Source: Alloactinosynnema sp. L-07 (GTDB lineage: Bacteria > Actinomycetota > Actinomycetes > Mycobacteriales > Pseudonocardiaceae). From it: a stretch of DNA of 64,000 nt. The DNA is taken from contig NZ_LN850107.1 in the NCBI RefSeq assembly GCF_900070365.1, positions 248,001 to 312,000 of the forward strand. Reading direction: 5' to 3'. Every line of letters starts with the position of its first letter. Position 1 is the stretch's first letter. The position numbers and the translations under genes were made by a program. The notes under the pieces are model-generated. The model had not been told where the DNA came from. It worked only from the letters and a program-made list of their open reading frames with translations, and did not search any database. Positions 34,990 through 43,056 of this stretch are shown here, in pieces.

Positions 34990-35487
34990 ATGACGGGTAC
35001 GGCCCGCCCAGCGCAGGCCGCGCGAGGGCACCTCGCGCGGCTTGTCGCCGTGGTGGCCGTGCTCGCCGGTCTGGCGCTCGCGGTAGGTCTGCAGTGCACC
35101 GACGGCATGGCCATGCCCATGGCGCACCCTGCCACCTCGGCCGCCGCCGGGACGGGCTGCGGACTCCCGGCCACCATGGCCACAGATCACGGCCTTGGGC
35201 ACGTCGTGCCGGCGGACATCGGGCTGCCGTCCGGCGCGTGCCCGGCCCCGAATATGGCGGCAACCTTCGCCTTCGCCCGCGACGACGCGTCGGGCACGCA
35301 TGATCTGGGCGGCATGCTGGCCACCTGCCTGGCGTTCCTCATCGCCGCCGTGACTGCCGTGGCCGTGCTGCGACCGGCCGTCGTGCGGGGCGTCGTTCGG
35401 GTGCTTCCGCCCGTCCGGGTCGCGGTGGTCCGGGCTGTGCGACCACGGGCCCCGAGTCTCGCGGAACTCTGCCTGCTGCGGACATAG
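34990..35487 (+). CDS. DUF6153-like small membrane protein
   Basis: The protein (about 165 residues from ATG 34990) has an N-terminal helix LARLVAVVAVLAGLALAVGL, a Met/His-rich stretch TDGMAMPMAHP, a second helix MLATCLAFLIAAVTAVAVL and ends PSLAELCLLRT, the kind of tail seen in actinobacterial DUF6153 proteins. An extracytoplasmic loop with Cys, Met and His suggests metal contact. It precedes the SafE-cupredoxin operon by about 120 bases. Confidence 0.55.
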   Translation: MTGTARPAQAARGHLARLVAVVAVLAGLALAVGLQCTDGMAMPMAHPATSAAAGTGCGLPATMATDHGLGHVVPADIGLPSGACPAPNMAATFAFARDDASGTHDLGGMLATCLAFLIAAVTAVAVLRPAVVRGVVRVLPPVRVAVVRAVRPRAPSLAELCLLRT

Positions 35488-35604
35488 AAGCGGAGTCTGC
35501 CCGCCCGCGGCCGATCGCCGGGCGCGGGTATCGCCGCGCGCCCCGGCTGTCCGGCCGGGTGCTCGCCGACCCCTTCTCCCCCCTTCTTCCGCAGGAGACT
35601 TTTC

Positions 35605-36717
35605 GTGAACCTTGGTGCTGTCCTGGTCACCGGCCTGTTCGCCGGTGGTGTGTCCTGCGCGGCCGTGCAGGGCGGTCTGCTCACCGGCCTGATCACCCGC
35701 CAGCGTGCCGCGACCGCCGAACCCGCCGCACCGCTCCGCCGCGCGAAAGGCCGCACCCACCGCGGCGCAACCGCCGACACCCCGCCCGGCGGACAGTCCG
35801 TCGTGACCGCCGAGCGGCGGAGCCGACGCGCCCGCCTCGGTGACGATCTCGTCCCCGTCGGCGGGTTCCTGGCCGGCAAGCTCGTCTCCCACACCGTGCT
35901 CGGCGCGCTGCTGGGCGCGGTGGGCGGGGCGGTGGAGTTGTCGGTCGGGCTGCGCACGTGGCTGCAGATCGGCGCCGGCCTGCTGATCGTCGTCTTCGGA
36001 CTGGCGCAGCTCGGGGTGCCGGGCTTCCGCCGTATCGTCGTCGAACCGCCGATCTCCTGGATGAAGCTCGTGCGCAACCGGGCCCGGTCACAAGCCGCGG
36101 TGGCGCCGGCGCTGCTCGGCGTGGCCACGGTCCTGATCCCGTGCGGGGTGACGTTGTCGGTGGAAGCGCTGGCGTTGGCCTCCGGATCGCCCTTGACGGG
36201 CGCGGCCACCATGGCGGTGTTCGTGCTCGGCACCGGCCCGCTGTTCGCCGTACTGGGCTACGCCGCCCGCAAGGCCGCCACCGCCTGGCGGGGCCGGCTC
36301 GCCGCGGTCACCGGACTGGTGGTACTGGCCATGGGCCTCTACACCCTCAACGGCGGCCTGGAGCTGGCCGGATCACCGCTGTCCGCCGGCCGCATCGCCC
36401 AAGCCGTCGCCGGCTCGCAACCACCCGCCGACACCGCGGCGGCCACCACCGCGGACGGCCGGCAGACCGTGGTGATCACAGCACGCACCGGTTCCTACAG
36501 CCCCGAGAACGTCCAGGTCCAATCCGGCGTGCCCACCACGCTGGTGGTCAAGTCGGACGGCGCGCAGGGCTGCGTGCGGTCCTTCGTCATCCGCGACGAA
36601 CAGAAGATCCTGCCGATCGACGGCGAGACCCGCATCGACCTGGGTGTGCTGCGGCCCGGCCGGCTCGACTATGCCTGCGGCATGGGCATGTACACCGGCG
36701 TCATCACCATCGTCTGA
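35605..36717 (+). CDS. SafE/DsbD-like membrane protein with C-terminal cupredoxin domain
   Basis: Membrane segments include LVTGLFAGGVSCAAVQGGL, HTVLGALLGAVGGAVEL and VATVLIPCGVTLSVEALALA, with conserved Cys pairs like the TauE/SafE or DsbD_2 family. Residues about 285-370 form a cupredoxin-like domain (GSYSPENVQVQSG, VRSFVIRD, YACGMGMYTG) whose Cys, Met and Gly pattern suggests copper binding. GTG 35605 follows AGGAG. The next gene is a copper chaperone, so copper export or periplasmic delivery is likely. Confidence 0.82.
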   Translation: MNLGAVLVTGLFAGGVSCAAVQGGLLTGLITRQRAATAEPAAPLRRAKGRTHRGATADTPPGGQSVVTAERRSRRARLGDDLVPVGGFLAGKLVSHTVLGALLGAVGGAVELSVGLRTWLQIGAGLLIVVFGLAQLGVPGFRRIVVEPPISWMKLVRNRARSQAAVAPALLGVATVLIPCGVTLSVEALALASGSPLTGAATMAVFVLGTGPLFAVLGYAARKAATAWRGRLAAVTGLVVLAMGLYTLNGGLELAGSPLSAGRIAQAVAGSQPPADTAAATTADGRQTVVITARTGSYSPENVQVQSGVPTTLVVKSDGAQGCVRSFVIRDEQKILPIDGETRIDLGVLRPGRLDYACGMGMYTGVITIV

Positions 36718-36731
36718 GAGAGGAGTCCACC

Positions 36732-36953
36732 ATGGCCGCCACGACACACGTCTTCCGGGTCGAGGGTATGCACTGCGGCAGCTGCGCACTGCTCATCGAC
36801 GACGCCCTGGAAGACCTTCCGGGTGTGCGCAGCACGCAGACCACGATCAAGCAGGCACGCAGCACCGTCGAACTGGACGCGGACCGCAGTAGCCCGCAGG
36901 ACGTCATCCGGGTCATCGAAGAACTGGGCTACCGCGCCTCGGCGCTGCTGTGA
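36732..36953 (+). CDS. copZ: CopZ-like copper chaperone (HMA domain)
   Basis: The 73-residue HMA domain has the metal site GMHCGSC, followed by IDDALEDLPGVRST. It lies 14 bases after the SafE-cupredoxin gene and has an AGAGAGGAG ribosome site. It likely carries Cu(I) in the cytoplasm to an exporter. Confidence 0.88.
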   Translation: MAATTHVFRVEGMHCGSCALLIDDALEDLPGVRSTQTTIKQARSTVELDADRSSPQDVIRVIEELGYRASALL

Positions 36954-37075
36954 CCGGGTGGGCGCGCCGGGCTGCGGTGACACCCGTGCCGGCCGCTCAC
37001 CGCAGCGGTCGCGCCGCGGCGGGCGGCACGACGAAGCCGGCAACGCGGGCAACACCGCGCCCGACGTGCCCACCC

Positions 37076-37500
37076 GACCGAGAACCGCCGCGCCGCACCC
37101 CCGCCCGGGACGTCCGACCACCGGCACGGGGGTCGACGGGCGCCGGGCGGGTGTGGCGGTCACCTGCCTGGGTGATGCGGCGATGGTCGACCTCGGTGCC
37201 TCACCGGCCGCACGGCCCGCGCTGGTCGACGTCCGGGCGGGTTGGTGCCGACCGTCGTGAGGAGCTTTCCGTTCCGGAGGCGTACCCGGTCCTGCCGGAG
37301 GCGCTACCGGAGCTCGGCGTGCGGTGCGGAACGCCCCCGTCGCCGTTGTGGGTCGGCTGGCCGGTTGCGGCGTGCGCTTGCCCTCGGTGCACGACGGTGC
37401 CGGCACGGTCGGCGGGCCGCCGCGGCTGCCGCCCTTCCTGCCGGTCAGCTGCGCGACCCGGACGGCGCGTCCGACCGGATCGCTGCCCCACATCGTTCGC
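37076..37500 (+). pseudogene. Possible thioredoxin-like remnant
   Basis: The region between copZ and the DUF305 gene has no intact gene. One frame reads GVAVTCLGDAAMVDLG and ARPALVDVRAGWCRPS, close to the thioredoxin pattern PVLVDFWAxWCGPC but lacking the second Cys and stopping at 37258. Another frame continues LPELGVRCGTPPSPLWV, like the 'YGVRxxPT' segment. Decay is likely; the assignment is tentative. Confidence 0.35.
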
Positions 37501-37559
37501 CTCGCCCGACCGGATCAGTCCGCTCACGCGGCGGCGCCTGGAGGAAGGACAACCCGACC

Positions 37560-38297
37560 ATGGCAACTGACACCTACGACCTCACCGTTCCCGCGTCGGC
37601 CCCCGACGGGTCCGAGCCGCTGCATGACGCAGCCGGCAAACACGGCATCAGCACCCTGATCGCAGCCGCGACGGCACTGGTGTTTCTGCTCGTCGGCGCT
37701 GCGGGAGGAATGCTGATCACACTGTCGAGCACCGAGCACGGCGCCACGCCCGCAGGCGGGTCGGTCGACGTCGGGTTCGCGCAGGACATGTCGGTGCACC
37801 ACCTGCAAGCGGTGACCATGGCAGGCCTCGCGCGGGAACGCAGCACCGACCCGGCGATCAGGACGTTGGCCCTCGACATCGAGTCCACCCAGCAGGGCCA
37901 GGTCGGCATGATGGCCGGCTGGCTGGCCCTGTGGGGCCGGCCCACCCTGCCCACGGGGCCGGCCATGGCGTGGATGAGCGACCCGGCGGTGCACGGCCAC
38001 GGCGGGACGACCGGCACAGCCGCACCGACCGGTGGCCGCGGCATCATGCCCGGCATGGCGACCGTGCAGGAACTGGCCAAGCTGCGGTCGTTGTCCGGCC
38101 GAGAGTTGGACGTGTACTTCCTGCAGTTGGTGCTGCGCCATCACACGGGCGGGGTGCCGATGGCGGCGTACGCGGCCGAACGCGCCGGCCAGGACGCCGT
38201 ACGTACGCTCGCGGACAGCATCCTCACCTCACAGAGCGCCGAGATGCAGACCATCACGTCCATGCTCGTCGAACGCGGCGCTCACCCGTTGCCCTGA
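37560..38297 (+). CDS. DUF305 membrane-anchored protein
   Basis: After a short cytoplasmic part, one helix (LIAAATALVFLLVGAAGGMLI) anchors a DUF305 domain: VGFAQDMSVHHLQAVTMA, later VLRHHTGGVPMAAYAAERA. The paired HH/M motifs are family hallmarks and probable metal contacts. It has 245 residues. GGAGGAAGGAC precedes ATG 37560. Such proteins often sit in copper islands; no catalytic activity is established. Confidence 0.85.
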   Translation: MATDTYDLTVPASAPDGSEPLHDAAGKHGISTLIAAATALVFLLVGAAGGMLITLSSTEHGATPAGGSVDVGFAQDMSVHHLQAVTMAGLARERSTDPAIRTLALDIESTQQGQVGMMAGWLALWGRPTLPTGPAMAWMSDPAVHGHGGTTGTAAPTGGRGIMPGMATVQELAKLRSLSGRELDVYFLQLVLRHHTGGVPMAAYAAERAGQDAVRTLADSILTSQSAEMQTITSMLVERGAHPLP

Positions 38298-38329
38298 TCG
38301 GGAAGCCGGTAGACCGCTCGCGGATATCC

Positions 38330-38941
38330 GGCGCATCCCGATCCGGGCCGTCGGTACGTCCGGGACGGGAACGAAGACGTGCGCCGCGCCGAGTCCACCG
38401 AGTTGCCGGCGGGCTGGGAGTCGTCCGGCGTGTGATCGAGGTCGGCGCGGGCATTGGGGTGATCTTCGGCCACTACCCGGACACGGTGGCCGAAGTGATC
38501 GCGGTGGAGCCGGAGAACCGGTTGCGCGGACAGGCGGTGACGCCGCGCAGCACGCACCGGTAGCGGTGCGGGTCGTGGCCGCCATGCCGACGACCTGCCC
38601 GCCGACGACGACATTGTGGACGCCGCGGTCGTCTCGCTCTCGCTCGTGCTGTCCCGATGCCGACGGTGCGCTCGTCGAGATCCGCCGCGTCTTGCGACCG
38701 GGCGGCGAACTGCGGTTCGGGAGCACGTCCGGTCTCCTACGCCGTGCTCCGGCCGACGGCAGGACGCCGTCACCCCGCTCTGGTCCCGCCGGCGGTGGCT
38801 GCCGCCTCAGCCGGCACACCGCTGCGCCCCTTCCGGACCGCGGGCTTCGACGTCGAGGAACCCGACCGGTTCTCCTTCGCGCCGCTGCCGCGCGGTCCAA
38901 CGCACGCCCACCTCCTCGGCCGCGCCCGCGTACCGCGGTGA
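38330..38941 (+). pseudogene. Class I SAM methyltransferase pseudogene
   Basis: Methyltransferase pieces appear in order in three frames: VIEVGAGIGVIFGHYPDTVA and VIAVEPENRLR (motif I and acidic loop), then LVEIRRVLRPGGELRFG, then FRTAGFDVEEPDRFSFAPLP and LLGRARVPR at the end. Several frameshifts make it non-functional. It is a decayed relative of the methyltransferases at 25595 and 56768. Confidence 0.65.
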
Positions 38942-39208
38942 ACGGGAGGTCATCGACCCGGCGGGCGGACATCACGCAACCCGTCGGCGACACCACGAGC
39001 AGCGGACTGACCACAGGCAGCGGACCACGGGCAGCGCCGAGGGCACGACCAGGATCGGACCTGTCCCGTGCCGCATACCCGGTCGGCGGGTGGGGAGGTA
39101 TGGCCGTGCGCCGAAACCCAGCCCTGGTCCCGGCGTGCACTGGGCCTGCTTCCCCGCTGATGGCGGGACGAAGGTCCTTGTGAGATGAACGTGCGGGTCA
39201 TGGCTCCG

Positions 39209-40798
39209 TCATAGGTCTACGGACAGGATCGGGCTGTGGGCGCGGGACACGCAGGGGTAGATGACGTCGCGTCGGTGGCGTTGCCCTGCTGGGAGCACGG
39301 TGTCGCGGTGGTCGGGGATGCCGTCCAGGACGCGCAGTTCGCAGTCGCCGCAGAATCCTTGCTCGCAGGAGGAGGGCACGTCGGGAACGGTCTGGCGGAT
39401 CACGTCCAGCATGCTGCGGTCGGCGGGGACTTTCAGCACCCGTCCGCTGCGGTGCAGTTCGACGTGGAACTCGCCCGCCGGCGACGGAGTCGTTGCCTGG
39501 TGCGGAGTGGTCGCCGGGGGCCCGAAGCGTTCGGTGTGCAGGTGCCGGTCGGGAAACCGCGTGGTGATCAGCTGCTGCACGGCGGTGAGCAGGGCCTCGG
39601 GGCCGCAGCTGTAGACCGCGGTCGCGGAAGGGGTTTCGGCGAGAGCGGCGGCGAGGTCGGGCAGGCCGTCGGTGTCCTGGCGCACCAGGCGGACCCGGTC
39701 GTCGCCGAGGGCCAAAAGTTCGTCGGCGAAGGCCATGGCCGCGCGGGATCGGCCTCCGTAGAGCAGGCGCCACGGCAATCCGGCCGCTGCCGCGGCCTTG
39801 ACCATGGGCATGATGGGGGTGATGCCGATCCCGCCCGCGATGAACAGGTAGTACTCGGCCAGCACCAGCGGGAATCTGTTCCTCGGACCTGTGATGGCGA
39901 CCGGTTGGCCGGCTCGCAGCGCGTGTACTTCCGCCGAGCCGCCACGGCCGCCGCGAGCGTGCAGGACGGCGATGCGGTAGGTGCGGCGGTCGCCGGGGTC
40001 GCCGCACAGCGAGTACGGGCGGATCAGTCCCGAAGGCAGCACCAGGTCGATGTGCGCTCCCGGTTCCCACGCGGGCAGCGGGCCGCCGTCGGCGGCGGCG
40101 AGGTGCACGGCCACGACGTCGTCGGCCGCCCGCCGCAGCTGCGTCACCACGACCTCGCGCCCCGGCCGGTGTGCGACGGCCGTGGTCGCCGCCCCGGCCT
40201 GTGGCCGCGGGGAGGCCGCCATGCCGTCCTCGCCCGGACGGTGGCGCGGATCGTCGTCGGATGTGTCGGGGTCGTCGGTGCGGCGTCCGGCCAGCAGTCG
40301 GTAGACGGCGAGGAAGACCACGGCCGCGATCAGCGCCACTGCCGTCCAGCGCACCACCGTGGTGTCGGTTCCGGCGGTGAGGGCGTGCACGGTGCCCAGC
40401 GCGAACACCGCGAACGCGCAGGTGTGCACGTATCTCCACCAGCGGTGCGGGATGCGCCGCCTGAGCAGGGAGGTCACCTCGACGGCAAGCAGCAGGTAGA
40501 CGGCGATCACGCCCCAGGCCACGGCCACCGGCCGGAAGTCGGAGGTGAACGGGAACAGCAGTTGCGGCAGGCCGACGTCGACCCAACTGTCGGCCACGAG
40601 CGCCAGCACGTGTACCGCGAGGAAGACCAGGGACAGCACGGACAGGAAGCGGTGCAGGTCGAACAATCGTGCGGTCGTCGTGCGCGGGCCCAGCACGCGG
40701 GTGTAGAGCAGCAGGCCCCATACGACGGTGGCCGACAGCAGCCACCACGACATCAGCCCGCCGACGCGGGCGAGGTACCACCACAGTCGGGGGTCCAC
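39209..40798 (-). CDS. Ferric-reductase-like flavocytochrome with 2Fe-2S domain
   Basis: About 170 N-terminal residues form a ferric-reductase-like heme membrane domain (LHRFLSVLSLVFLAVHVLAL, VHTCAFAVFALGTVHALTAG). Then comes a FAD/NAD reductase (IRPYSLCGDPGD, FIAGGIGITPIMPMVKAA, VYSCGPEALL). The C-terminus is a plant-type 2Fe-2S ferredoxin (SSCEQGFCGDCELRVL plus a later Cys in IYPCVS). It has 529 residues. It overlaps apbE by 46 bases and probably moves electrons from NAD(P)H across the membrane, perhaps for metal reduction. Confidence 0.87.
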   Translation of the reverse strand: MDPRLWWYLARVGGLMSWWLLSATVVWGLLLYTRVLGPRTTTARLFDLHRFLSVLSLVFLAVHVLALVADSWVDVGLPQLLFPFTSDFRPVAVAWGVIAVYLLLAVEVTSLLRRRIPHRWWRYVHTCAFAVFALGTVHALTAGTDTTVVRWTAVALIAAVVFLAVYRLLAGRRTDDPDTSDDDPRHRPGEDGMAASPRPQAGAATTAVAHRPGREVVVTQLRRAADDVVAVHLAAADGGPLPAWEPGAHIDLVLPSGLIRPYSLCGDPGDRRTYRIAVLHARGGRGGSAEVHALRAGQPVAITGPRNRFPLVLAEYYLFIAGGIGITPIMPMVKAAAAAGLPWRLLYGGRSRAAMAFADELLALGDDRVRLVRQDTDGLPDLAAALAETPSATAVYSCGPEALLTAVQQLITTRFPDRHLHTERFGPPATTPHQATTPSPAGEFHVELHRSGRVLKVPADRSMLDVIRQTVPDVPSSCEQGFCGDCELRVLDGIPDHRDTVLPAGQRHRRDVIYPCVSRAHSPILSVDL

Positions 40799-41706
40799 GT
40801 GACAAACCTTTCCCAGTCTCCGGCGCAGTGCCTCGCGCCGTCCTCGGTCACCAGGACGCCGCCGACCCCGTGGGTGTCCAGCAGACGTCGTCCGGCCGAC
40901 AGGCCGCCGATCAGTGCCGCTTTGGCCAGTGCCTCGGCCCAGTGCGCCTCACCGGCCACCACGGTGACGCTGACCACCGGGTTGGTGGCCGGGACGCCGG
41001 TCAGCGGGTCGATGAGGTGGTGCTGGTCGCGTTCCCCGTGCCGCCAGCGGCGGCGCAGCCGGGTGGAGGTGGCGACCGCGCCCTCGGCCAGGGCCAGCCA
41101 GGCCAGGTCGGTCCCCGGTCTGGCCTCGTCCTCCACCGCGACCACCCACGGGCCGCCGCCGGGGGCGGATCCCGTCGCCCGCAGGTCGCCGCCGAGGTTG
41201 ACGCACGCTCCGGTCGCGCCCGCCGCCTTCATCTCCCCGGCCACCAGGTCGGCGGCGTAGCCCTTGCCGATGCCGCCGAAGTCGAGCCGCACACCGGGGG
41301 GCAGGCGGACGAGCCCGTCGCGGATCTCGATGCCCGCACACCCCGGCGCGGGACCCGGTGCCGCGCCCGGCGGCGGTTCGTCCGGCAGGTGCTCGAAAGT
41401 GCCGGTGTATCCGGCGGCTTCCAGCGCGGGCAGGATGGTGGGGTCGAACAGGCCGCCGGTCAGCTCCCACGCCCGCACCGCGCGGGACACCAGGGCCACC
41501 GTCGGCTCGGACAGTCCCAGCCACCGGCCCGGTGAGGCGTTGAGTCGGCACAGTTCGCTGTCGGGCCGGAAGCGGGACCACAGCGATTCCAATTCGGCCA
41601 GCCGGGACCGCGCCGACGCCGGCAGCGTCGCGGGGCCGCCGGTCACCAGGAGGTGGCCGGCGCTGCCCATCACCGCGAACCGCGCCTGCCGTGCCTCAGC
41701 TGCCAC
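40753..41706 (-). CDS. apbE: FAD:protein FMN transferase (ApbE)
   Basis: ApbE attaches FMN covalently to Thr/Ser of exported redox proteins. VRLDFGGIGKGYAAD, GACVNLGGDLRATG and QHHLIDPLTGVPA are its signature motifs. It has 317 residues and overlaps both neighbours, so it is co-translated with the ferric-reductase-like protein. A flavinylated target is expected nearby, possibly the Ser/Pro-rich protein encoded just upstream. Confidence 0.9.
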   Translation of the reverse strand: MAAEARQARFAVMGSAGHLLVTGGPATLPASARSRLAELESLWSRFRPDSELCRLNASPGRWLGLSEPTVALVSRAVRAWELTGGLFDPTILPALEAAGYTGTFEHLPDEPPPGAAPGPAPGCAGIEIRDGLVRLPPGVRLDFGGIGKGYAADLVAGEMKAAGATGACVNLGGDLRATGSAPGGGPWVVAVEDEARPGTDLAWLALAEGAVATSTRLRRRWRHGERDQHHLIDPLTGVPATNPVVSVTVVAGEAHWAEALAKAALIGGLSAGRRLLDTHGVGGVLVTEDGARHCAGDWERFVTWTPDCGGTSPASAG

Positions 41707-42142
41707 GGCTGCGGGTCACCGGAGCAGACGGCGGCATGCCCTGCCCCGGTGAGGGGGACTGGACCGAGGACTGCGGTGGGGATTGCGGTGAGGACTGCGC
41801 CGGCGGCTGCGGCGTCGTCGGTGCGGGGCTTGCGGCGTCGGGTACCGAGGAGCCCTCTGGACAGCCGCTGCCGCTGCTGCGCGTCACCGGGACCGTCGGC
41901 GTCTGCTGGTTTTGGGGCGGTGCCGGTGTGGCGGCGTTCGGGTCGGATGCTCCGGTCTGCCCGCCGGCCGACGGCTGGGATGTGCTCGCGGTCGCGCTGG
42001 CGACGCTGTCCGTCCCGCCCGGTTGAGCGCCCGCCGCCAGCGCCGCGGTGATCAGCGCGGCGCCTGCCAGACTGGCGGCGGCAACCCCCACCCTCAGCGC
42101 CATACGACGGTCCCGTTCGTCGGCGTCCTGCTCGTCGACCAT
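41696..42142 (-). CDS. Ser/Pro/Gln-rich exported or membrane-anchored protein
   Basis: After a short charged start comes one helix (VGVAAASLAGAALITAALAAG), then about 100 residues of low-complexity Pro, Ser, Gln and Thr (TPAPPQNQQTPTVPVTRSSG; PQPPAQSSPQSPPQS). ATG 42142 follows GAGAGGGGAAGAGG. The N-terminus looks like a signal anchor. Without a fold, it may be a spacer or electron-carrier partner of the ApbE/reductase pair. The function is unknown. Confidence 0.6.
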   Translation of the reverse strand: MVDEQDADERDRRMALRVGVAAASLAGAALITAALAAGAQPGGTDSVASATASTSQPSAGGQTGASDPNAATPAPPQNQQTPTVPVTRSSGSGCPEGSSVPDAASPAPTTPQPPAQSSPQSPPQSSVQSPSPGQGMPPSAPVTRSRGS

Positions 42143-42435
42143 TCCCTCTTCCCCTCTCGTCCCGAACGTCCGAGGCGGCCTCGCGCCGATCTTCTCCGTC
42201 GTGACCCGACACGTCGCGACCGGCCCGTGCGGCACGGTCTGCGGGCCGTGATCGGGGCGGCATCGGCGAGCGCGGCGCTTGGTCCGCACCTGTGGTGGCG
42301 TCGATCAAAGCTGGTCGACGTCGTCGACCTGTGGATTCGGCGTGCCGGTGCACTGCCCGATCGCCTAGGAGGGTGAACGGCGGGGGTGGGCCGCCTTGCG
42401 GCGTGCTGCCCATGGACGGCTTGCCGCAGGCGGCG

Positions 42436-42909
42436 TCACATGCCGCCCATGCCGCCGTTGTCCATTTTCATGCCGCCCATGTTGCCCATGCCGCCGCGCA
42501 TGTCTCCCATGCCGCCGCGCATGCCGCCCATGCCGCCGCGCATCTCCATGCCGGTTTCCATGCCCATGCGCATGGCTTCCAGCATCATCCGCATCTGCTC
42601 GTCGTTCATCGGCCAGCCGTTGCGCCCCTCCGTCCCGTTCTTGCCGGTGCCGTCATCCGGCTGCGACATCGGCGGGGTCTGGGATGTCGGGGGAGCCTGG
42701 GACGTCGAGGGAGCCTGGGACGTCGACGGGCTGGCCGAGGATGGCGGTGCGGTGGCGGTGGAGCTGGGGGTGGCCGACATGGTGGTCATGTCGGGGGAGT
42801 TCGCATCGCCTCCGGCGATGGCCGCGGTGGCGACGACGCTGGTGACTCCCACCGTGACGATCGCCGCGGCGATGGCGAGGGCGGTGCGGTGCTTGATGGC
42901 GCTGGCCAT
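42436..42909 (-). CDS. Methionine-rich exported protein
   Basis: A signal helix (ALAIAAAIVTVGVTSVVATAA) is followed by a Ser/Thr/Pro linker with repeated TSQAP units and a tail of MRGGMG-type repeats (about twenty Met in the last sixty residues). Such Met clusters bind Cu(I) outside the cytoplasm. ATG 42909 has GAAGGA seven bases upstream; GTG 42924 is an alternative. It lies directly downstream of copA in the same direction. Confidence 0.72.
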   Translation of the reverse strand: MASAIKHRTALAIAAAIVTVGVTSVVATAAIAGGDANSPDMTTMSATPSSTATAPPSSASPSTSQAPSTSQAPPTSQTPPMSQPDDGTGKNGTEGRNGWPMNDEQMRMMLEAMRMGMETGMEMRGGMGGMRGGMGDMRGGMGNMGGMKMDNGGMGGM

Positions 42910-43056
42910 GGGTTCATCCTTCACTTCTCGGTGCGGTGTTCTCGCCGGTTGTTGGCCGGTCGGGCCGTTGTCGGGGGTGATGGCCGGGTCGGGCTCCTGG
43001 TTCGTGTTGTGGTGATCCGGCGTGACGCCGGTGGGTCGCGCGACGGTGACGGGGCT

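Noticed and set aside
39236..41260. Long plus-strand frame opposite the ferric reductase and apbE
   Set aside because: Shadow frame of high-GC coding DNA; the minus strand carries clear motifs.
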